Source of the DNA: J095 sp964517605
GTDB lineage: Bacteria; Chloroflexota; Anaerolineae; 4572-78; J111
Length of the DNA: 64,000 bases
Direction: 5' to 3'
Assembly: GCA_964517605.1 (NCBI GenBank)
Contig: CAZFCE010000004.1
Coordinates: 124,001-188,000, forward strand
Below, in pieces: positions 58,734-64,000 of the stretch. Position 1 is the stretch's first letter; the number at the start of each line of letters is the position of its first letter. The notes below the pieces were generated by a model. That model had not been told where the DNA came from, ran no database searches, and saw only the letters and a program-made list of their open reading frames with translations. A program made the position numbers and the translations under genes.

Positions 58734-59476
58734 CGCCGCCGCAACTTTACCGCCAACTGCGCCCGGATGGCGGTAAAGCGCGCTTCTAAAAATGTAAGCA
58801 AAAACCAGGTAAACCCCAGCCCAAACAACAGGCCGGTTACGGTGCGTAGCAGCCAGTTGAGGCTGCCCACGGTGCTGCCGGCGTAAAACTCCGGCCCAAA
58901 CGTCCCCCCGGTGAGCGCCACCGCCCAGGCGTTGCCGGCTCTAAAACCCGCGCCGCCGGTTTCGCTGAGCAGGTGGCTAAAGCCGTCAACCAGCAGCGGC
59001 AGCATGGTGATTACTAATCCCGCCGGGCCAACTTTGGGCCGCCCGCCGCGGCTAATCCATACGATGCCGGCCAGCAGGCTGGCCAAAAAAATAGCCGTCA
59101 TCCGCTGGTTGAGGCCCATTTTAAAGCCGATTTGAGCATCGCCCACAAACGCCCGCAGGTTATCGGGCGCTGCGCCCCAGGCCAGCACCTGCTCCAGCGA
59201 ATAACTGTTGATTGGCCCGGTTGCGCCAAACAAAAAGTAAGAGCGCTGCGGCAGTTGGTGGTCGTGCGGGGCCAGCCAGCCGTACACGGTTTGCGCCGCC
59301 CCGGTTTGCCCCACCGCCAGCAGTGCCGGAGCCAGCAGCGCCAGCATAAAAATGGTCAACGGCACCAGCAGCGCCACCGGCAGCCAGTACACCGCCAGCC
59401 AGTAGATGCCCGTTTGCAGCCCAATAATTACTCTGGCGGTTATTGTTTTGGGGGATGCGGCGGGTTGGGTTGGCAT
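58730..59476 (-). CDS. DUF2085 membrane protein
   Basis: A 248-residue protein with about five hydrophobic helices. DUF2085 features are HDHQLPQRSYFLFG near 71-84, MTAIFLASLLAG near 125 and LLVDGFSHLLSE near 159. The usual Cys residues of the C-H-Q-x-P-x-R-S motif are replaced here (H-D-H-Q-L-P-Q-R-S). The function of the family is unknown. It is a single leftward gene between convergent and divergent neighbours. Confidence 0.75.
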   Translation of the reverse strand: MPTQPAASPKTITARVIIGLQTGIYWLAVYWLPVALLVPLTIFMLALLAPALLAVGQTGAAQTVYGWLAPHDHQLPQRSYFLFGATGPINSYSLEQVLAWGAAPDNLRAFVGDAQIGFKMGLNQRMTAIFLASLLAGIVWISRGGRPKVGPAGLVITMLPLLVDGFSHLLSETGGAGFRAGNAWAVALTGGTFGPEFYAGSTVGSLNWLLRTVTGLLFGLGFTWFLLTFLEARFTAIRAQLAVKLRRR

Positions 59477-59552
59477 TGATTTTCCTTACGAGCGACGAAT
59501 GACGAGCGACGGGCGGGTTATGTTTCAAATGTAACCTGATGAAGTTTGTGAA

Positions 59553-59597
59553 GTAGGGGCGACCATTGCGGTCGCCCAGGCGGGGGCAAGCCCCGCC
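59553..59597. repeat. Dispersed hairpin repeat, GTAGGGGC family, copy 3 (double hairpin)
   Basis: GTAGGGGCGACC, loop ATTGC, then GGTCGCCC, followed at once by a second hairpin GGCGGGG/CCCCGCC with a GCAAG loop. It lies in the gap between the addA 3' end and the DUF2085 gene start. Confidence 0.7.
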
Positions 59598-59624
59598 GCT
59601 GCCATAAATCACCGATTTTGAAAA

Positions 59625-62600
59625 TCAGGGTTTGGCTACAGCCTGCGCTTCGGCCAGGCTGAGTTGCCGCACCTCGCCGGCAAAATCCAGCAGGCACAGC
59701 CACACCAGCGGCGCTTCGCCCAGCAGCCGGGTAATGGCGGCCTGGTATTGCTCCATTTGGGCCAGATAATCCTTTTGGCGCAGCGTTTCGGTCAGTTTGG
59801 CGGCGTTGGCAAGGTGATCGGTTTTAAACTCAACCACCACCCAGCGACCATTATGCCGGTACACCGCGTCAATCTGGCCGGATTGCGCCGCGCCGGCATC
59901 ATCCTGAACCTCAAACGGAACTTCGTGCCGGCGGCAGCCGGCCCCGTTCATCTCCTCAAACAGCGGATGCGCCCGCAGCCGGCGCAATAAATTACCGGCG
60001 GCGCGCGCAGCCTGTTCCAGTTGATGGCGGTCGGTGAGGCCGCAGGCGCGGGCGCGGGCCACCGCCCAGTCATCAAACCCGGCGGCGGGAAAACGCCACG
60101 CCGCCAGCGCCTCGTGCGCCAGCGTGCCCACAACCCAGCCCGGAGCGTTGGCCCGGTGAGCCGGCGGCGCAACCACCTGCCACACCCGTTCCGGCAATTC
60201 GGCGGGCGCGATTTCCGGTTGCTCCGGCAGCAGCGAGCGCAACAGCGGCAGCGCCTCAACCGGGCCGGCGGCGGCAACGGCGGAATCGGGCGCGGCAGCA
60301 AACCCGGCGGCCCACTGCGGCGGGTACACCGCGCCGCCGCCCAGCGCCGGTTCCAACGGGATGGCCTCCGCGCCGGCAGCCTCAACGGTGATGGCCTCCA
60401 GCCCCAACGGTTTGGCCAGCCATTTTAGCCAGCCGCCCAGCCCCAGCCGGCCCTCTTTGTTAACGGTAACGTTGCCGTTGATAATCAGCAGTTCTGCGGC
60501 GCGGGTAGCCGCCACGTACAACAGCCGGCGCTGTTCGGCCTCTTCCTGCGCCGCTTCGAGCAGGCTGCCCAGCCGGTACACCGCCGCCGTTTCTTCTTCG
60601 TCGGTGAGCGGTAACAGCGCCCCCAGTTCCGGGTTGAGGATGAGTCCCGGCGCGCCGCCGCCGCTGTTGGCGGCATCGCCCAGCACCACCACCGGAAATT
60701 CCAGCCCTTTGGCGGCGTGAACGCTCATAATTTGCACCGCGCCCGCCGCCACGGCGCGAGCCTCGCCTTCGCGGCTGCCGCTATCGCGCAGGCCGGCCAC
60801 GTATTCCAAAAATTCGCCCACGCTCACCAGCCCGCTGGCGTGAGCATCGGCCAGCAGTTTGCTCACGTTGCGGGCGGCCCGCTGCTGCCCGGCCTGAAGC
60901 AGCGCCGCCCGGTAGCCGGTGGCATCCAAAAACGCCTTCAACAAATCGGCAATGGCGGTTTTGCCGGCCTGCCGGTGCAGGGTTTCAATCAAATTGATGG
61001 CGTCAGCGGCGCGGCGGCTCTCGTCGGGCGGCAAATCGGCGTGGCGCAGGCGCAGTGTGGCCCATAACGCTGGCCCGGCCTCGCTCTGGGCAAGCCGGTA
61101 CAGCGCCTCGTCCGATAGCCCCACCACCGGCGAGCGCAACAGCCCGGCCAGCGCCAAATCGTCGGTGGGGTCGGCCAGGGCTTGCAGGGCGTTGAGCAAA
61201 TCGCGGATTTCGGGCCGGTGGTAAAAACCGCGCCCGGCCACGGTCAGGAACGGCAGCCCGGCGGCTTCGAGCGCGTTTTCGTAGGCGGCAAACGCGCCCG
61301 ACGAGCGGCACAGAATGGCCACATCGCCGGCGGTTAAGTCAGTGGCGTCAAAAATTTGGCGCAGCCGGTGGGCCACGGCCAGCGCGGCCTGGTTAAGGCC
61401 GCCCTCGCTTTTTGACCCCACCGCCAGGTGCGTTTCAACATACGGCGGCGTTACCCCTTTGTTGGGTTCGGCGCGAAACGCGCCCAGCGGCGCAAACGGC
61501 GCGGCGTACCGCGGCGTATCGGCGGCGGGCAGCCCCAGCACCGGCTCCAGCAGCCGGTTGAGCGCCTCAATCAGCCCGGCGTGGGCGCGGTACGAGATGC
61601 CAAGTTGGTACAGGGGCGCTTCGGCCTGTTTTTGGCGGTAAACGGTAACATCGGCCCCGCGAAAGCGGTAAATGGATTGTTTGGCGTCGCCCACCACAAA
61701 CAGGTGGGTGTGCGACCCCTGCAACAACTCCAGCAACGCCGATTGGCGGCGGTTGGTGTCCTGAAATTCATCAACCAGAATGGTTTCCAGGTTGAGTTGC
61801 CAGTCGGCCCGCGCCTCGGGAAAATCGGTGAGCAGGCGCAGGGTGGCTTCCTCCAAATCATCAAAATCCAGCGCGCTCCGGGCCTCTTTTTGGGCGCGGT
61901 AACGGCGGTCGGCTTCTAAAAAAAGTTGGCCGAGCGGCGGCAACAGGCCGGCTAACAGTTCATCGCGGGCGTTGAGCGCCAGCGTGAACAGGCGGGCGTT
62001 GTCTCGCCACTGGTCGCGCAGGGTGCGCAGCCCGGCTTTTACTTCCTCAAGCTGAGATTTGCCGTCCGGCCAATTACCCTGCGCCCCGCCGGTCAGGTTA
62101 AGGCCATCAAGCCGGGCCAGCGCGGCCAGGCGTTCCGGCAGCGGCCCGGCGGCTGCCGCCAGAATAGCCAGCGCCGCTTGCCGCTGCACCTCCATGCGGT
62201 CATCGGCTTTGTTGGCCTTGTTGTTGCGCAGGCTGTTAACGGCGGCTTGCCAATCGGCGCGGGCTTCCAGGCCGGCCAACGTTTCCTGTTGAAGCTGATG
62301 CAGGCGGCGCTGCCACGCCTCCAGCGGCGCGGCGGGCAGGGCGGCAAACGTTTCTGCCGCATCGAGCCGCCGGGCCAGCAAATTGCCAATAACGGCGCGT
62401 AGCCGGTATTCGCCCAGTTGGGCAAACAGCGGCAGCATGGCCGCGTTTTCGGCGGCCCAACTGAGGGCGTCATCAACGGCCTGGCCGCGCAGAATGTTGG
62501 CTATGCCCTCGTCAAGCAGTTCAAAGCGGGGGTCCAGGCCGGTGGCGGCGGGCTGGCTGCGTAAAATTTCGGCGCACAGGCTGTGGATGGTGCCAATCCG

Positions 62601-62921
62601 GGCGGCATCAAGGTTGCGGTAGATGGCCTGCCAAAAATCGCGGTCTGCCGGAGCCGGTTTTTTGGGGTTGGTCAGGTAGGTGTTGATTTCTTTACGCACC
62701 CGGTTGCGCATTTCGCGGGCGGCTTTGCGGGTAAAGGTGATGGCGGCCACGCGCCGCAAATCAACGCCGGCGGCCAGCAGCCCCAGGTAGCGGGATACCA
62801 GGGTGCGGGTTTTGCCCGCGCCCGCCCCGGCGGTAACAACCACCACTCGTTCCGCTGCGTTCAGGGTGCGGCGTTGGTCGAGGCTGTAATCAAATTTGGA
62901 TTGGGTTAAAATTGGATGCAT
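59625..62921 (-). CDS. addA: AddA-type helicase-nuclease
   Basis: The helicase-nuclease subunit of a double-strand-break end-resection complex. The 1098 residues have Walker A TAGAGAGKTRT near 29, AITFTRKAAREM near 58, VDEFQDTNRR near 378, the VVGDAKQSIYRFRGAD motif near 400, SVHAAKGLEFPVVVLGD near 730 and a C-terminal PD-(D/E)XK nuclease with GQIDAVY and VVEFKTD near 1020. The ATG at 62921 is chosen because GAG lies 6 bp before it and the helicase begins soon after. The gene follows the addB-like gene on the same strand, the normal operon order, with a 20-bp tandem repeat between them. Confidence 0.87.
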   Translation of the reverse strand: MHPILTQSKFDYSLDQRRTLNAAERVVVVTAGAGAGKTRTLVSRYLGLLAAGVDLRRVAAITFTRKAAREMRNRVRKEINTYLTNPKKPAPADRDFWQAIYRNLDAARIGTIHSLCAEILRSQPAATGLDPRFELLDEGIANILRGQAVDDALSWAAENAAMLPLFAQLGEYRLRAVIGNLLARRLDAAETFAALPAAPLEAWQRRLHQLQQETLAGLEARADWQAAVNSLRNNKANKADDRMEVQRQAALAILAAAAGPLPERLAALARLDGLNLTGGAQGNWPDGKSQLEEVKAGLRTLRDQWRDNARLFTLALNARDELLAGLLPPLGQLFLEADRRYRAQKEARSALDFDDLEEATLRLLTDFPEARADWQLNLETILVDEFQDTNRRQSALLELLQGSHTHLFVVGDAKQSIYRFRGADVTVYRQKQAEAPLYQLGISYRAHAGLIEALNRLLEPVLGLPAADTPRYAAPFAPLGAFRAEPNKGVTPPYVETHLAVGSKSEGGLNQAALAVAHRLRQIFDATDLTAGDVAILCRSSGAFAAYENALEAAGLPFLTVAGRGFYHRPEIRDLLNALQALADPTDDLALAGLLRSPVVGLSDEALYRLAQSEAGPALWATLRLRHADLPPDESRRAADAINLIETLHRQAGKTAIADLLKAFLDATGYRAALLQAGQQRAARNVSKLLADAHASGLVSVGEFLEYVAGLRDSGSREGEARAVAAGAVQIMSVHAAKGLEFPVVVLGDAANSGGGAPGLILNPELGALLPLTDEEETAAVYRLGSLLEAAQEEAEQRRLLYVAATRAAELLIINGNVTVNKEGRLGLGGWLKWLAKPLGLEAITVEAAGAEAIPLEPALGGGAVYPPQWAAGFAAAPDSAVAAAGPVEALPLLRSLLPEQPEIAPAELPERVWQVVAPPAHRANAPGWVVGTLAHEALAAWRFPAAGFDDWAVARARACGLTDRHQLEQAARAAGNLLRRLRAHPLFEEMNGAGCRRHEVPFEVQDDAGAAQSGQIDAVYRHNGRWVVVEFKTDHLANAAKLTETLRQKDYLAQMEQYQAAITRLLGEAPLVWLCLLDFAGEVRQLSLAEAQAVAKP

Positions 62922-62940
62922 GGTCATCTCAAAAAGATCA

Positions 62941-63020
62941 AACTTCAAGTTTTGACGCAAAACTTCAAGTTCAGAGCTAAAACTTCAAGTTCTGGGCTAA
63001 AACTTCAAGTTCTGGGCCAA
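62941..63020. repeat. Four tandem 20-bp repeats with AACTTCAAGTT core
   Basis: Copies start at 62941, 62961, 62981 and 63001, exactly 20 bp apart. The 11-bp palindromic core AACTT-C-AAGTT is identical in all four, while the rest of the unit has drifted (TTGACGCAA, CAGAGCTAA, CTGGGCTAA, CTGGGCCAA). It fills the gap between the addB-like stop and the addA start. Confidence 0.85.
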
Positions 63021-63073
63021 AAAGCAGGTCAGGCGCGAATTCCCTCCCCAACTCCCAACTCTGAGGTTTGGGT

Positions 63074-64000
63074 TTAACGGCGACCGGGCCGGTAGTGCCA
63101 GCAAAAGGCCGCCGCCGGGCAGTATTGCGGGCAGCCATCCGGGGGCGGCTGCGGCGTAAATTGGCCGGCCCGCGCCCCGCGCACGGCCTCCCAGGCAAAG
63201 GCCACCGCCACGGCAATGGCTCCCTCCGGCCCGTCTTCGCTGCCGGCCAGGGTAAAATCGCTGGGTTGAGCCTGATGGATGTGCCAGTAAAAGCCCTCAA
63301 CCGGCTGGCCCAGTTTGAGGGCGTCGCGGGCGGCCAGCGCGTACAGCGGCAGTTGCAGCTTTTTGCCCAATCGCGCCGCCGATTTTTTAAAGCCGGCGGC
63401 GTGGCTGGTTTTGTAATCAATTACCCGCAGTTGGCCGGCGGGGTTTATATCAATCCGGTCAATGCAGCCGCGTACCCTGAAGTAATCGCTGCCGGCGGCA
63501 ATGGTTACGGCGTTGTCGTTGGCAAATTGGGTCTCAAAGTGGGCGGGCGTAAAATCGCCGGGCAGTTCGGCCAGCTTTTGCACCGATAGCCGCACGTTGG
63601 CGCTGATTTCTTGCCGGGTGTGCGCCCACCAATCGGTTTGCCGAAAGCCTTCAACCGCCGGGGCGTTATCCAGAATCGGCCCGGCAACGGCATCAAGATT
63701 GGCCAGCAGTTGTTCGGCGCTGGCGGGGTTGGCGCAGGCGCGGTATAGCTGCTCAAAAATATGGTGATAAATGTTGCCCAGTTGCCACGCTTCCAGCCCC
63801 ACCGCCGGTTCGGGCCGGGGTTCCAGGCGGAGTACGTGGCTGACAAAAAACATGTACGGGCAGGCGCGGTAGGTTTCAAGCCGGCTGGCGCTCCACGGCT
63901 GGCCGGGCGCAAAACGGCGGGTAAAATCGGGTTGAAGCCGGCTTAAATCGCCGTCAAAGGGGCCGGGTTTGGCGCGTTGCTGCCGGAGCGAGAAGATGTG
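63074..64000 (-). CDS. addB: AddB-like nuclease, C-terminal part (cut by window edge)
   Basis: The frame is open from the stop at 63074 to the end of the window, so only the last 308 residues are seen. They hold a RecB-family PD-(D/E)XK nuclease: SASRLETYRACPYMFF, GNIYHHIFEQLY, then RGCIDRIDIN and VIDYKTS with the metal ligands. Cys residues in TYRACPY and in CPQYCPAAAFC fit the iron-sulfur staple of AddB-type nucleases, though the C-X3-C spacing differs slightly from the usual C-X2-C. A start inside the window (63853) is not the true start. Together with AddA it would form the end-processing complex. Confidence 0.82.
   Translation of the reverse strand, partial: HIFSLRQQRAKPGPFDGDLSRLQPDFTRRFAPGQPWSASRLETYRACPYMFFVSHVLRLEPRPEPAVGLEAWQLGNIYHHIFEQLYRACANPASAEQLLANLDAVAGPILDNAPAVEGFRQTDWWAHTRQEISANVRLSVQKLAELPGDFTPAHFETQFANDNAVTIAAGSDYFRVRGCIDRIDINPAGQLRVIDYKTSHAAGFKKSAARLGKKLQLPLYALAARDALKLGQPVEGFYWHIHQAQPSDFTLAGSEDGPEGAIAVAVAFAWEAVRGARAGQFTPQPPPDGCPQYCPAAAFCWHYRPGRR

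Noticed and set aside
62941..63020. CRISPR-like array or iteron origin
   Set aside because: Units are contiguous and no spacers, cas or replication initiator gene is present; treated as a tandem repeat only.

Overview
The window reads as a piece of a GC-rich bacterial chromosome, most likely from the Chloroflexota (Anaerolineae-like). This placement is an inference. It rests on tandem Hanks-type kinases with TolB-like propeller ectodomains, many TTG/GTG starts, a PyrF-PyrE fusion, a GT39-type mannosyltransferase-like protein with a C-terminal beta-sandwich, DUF2085 and CPBP membrane proteins, and small dispersed GTAGGGGC hairpins. There is no rRNA, CRISPR array, prophage or insertion sequence. 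Almost everything is ordinary chromosomal housekeeping and stress physiology arranged in short operons.

Layout. 1-3787: probable tail of cydB, then cydDC (cytochrome bd assembly exporter). 3800-9460: two paralogous transmembrane Ser/Thr kinases facing a PP2C phosphatase. 9476-12589: copper operon csoR-copZ-copA with a textbook CsoR operator. 12854-15803: FIST sensor protein overlapping a GAF histidine kinase. 15849-17022: cysE preceded by a short four-cysteine leader ORF and mutually exclusive hairpins. 17120-20180: fetAB, a DUF1684 protein and rarD. 20319-23636: a DtxR-type regulator, feoA and a feoB split into two genes, behind two CRP/FNR-like palindromes and a DtxR-type box. 23740-27301: pgeF-yggS-proC-yggT-DUF167-lipoprotein. 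27375-29591: a glycoside-hydrolase-like protein. 29658-32878: pyrFE-pyrD-pyrK from a consensus promoter. 32904-40164: ABC exporter, CPBP protease, rsmA, a G5/3D cell-wall protein and an SGNH-like hydrolase. 40210-40637: SRP RNA and two tRNA-Ser genes. 40696-45660: pcrA, a methyltransferase, hicBA and miaB. 45826-48420: ECF sigma, zinc anti-sigma and a bactofilin-like membrane protein. 49122-54752: murJ, a kinase-TPR protein and a GT39-like glycosyltransferase. 54810-59476: map, a PCuAC copper chaperone, a TIM-barrel protein, a propeller protein and DUF2085. 59625-64000: addA and the 3' part of an addB-like nuclease gene.

How it fits together. Several loci concern metals and respiration: bd oxidase assembly, Cu(I) sensing and export, a periplasmic Cu chaperone, ferrous iron uptake and FetAB-type export. 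Several others are envelope signalling systems: three Hanks kinases, a PP2C, FIST/GAF sensing and a sigma/anti-sigma pair.

The most interesting item is the leader of cysE. A strong promoter is followed by a 49-residue ORF with four Cys codons. Its last codons contain an 11-nt segment exactly complementary to the 5' arm of a downstream intrinsic terminator. This is the architecture of a ribosome-mediated cysteine attenuator, and to my knowledge it would be a new example for this gene and lineage. Other items worth a look are the split feoB, 20-21-bp-period palindromic tandem repeats, a kinase gene that seems to need a non-canonical ATC start, and calcium-loop-like insertions in the kinase propellers.
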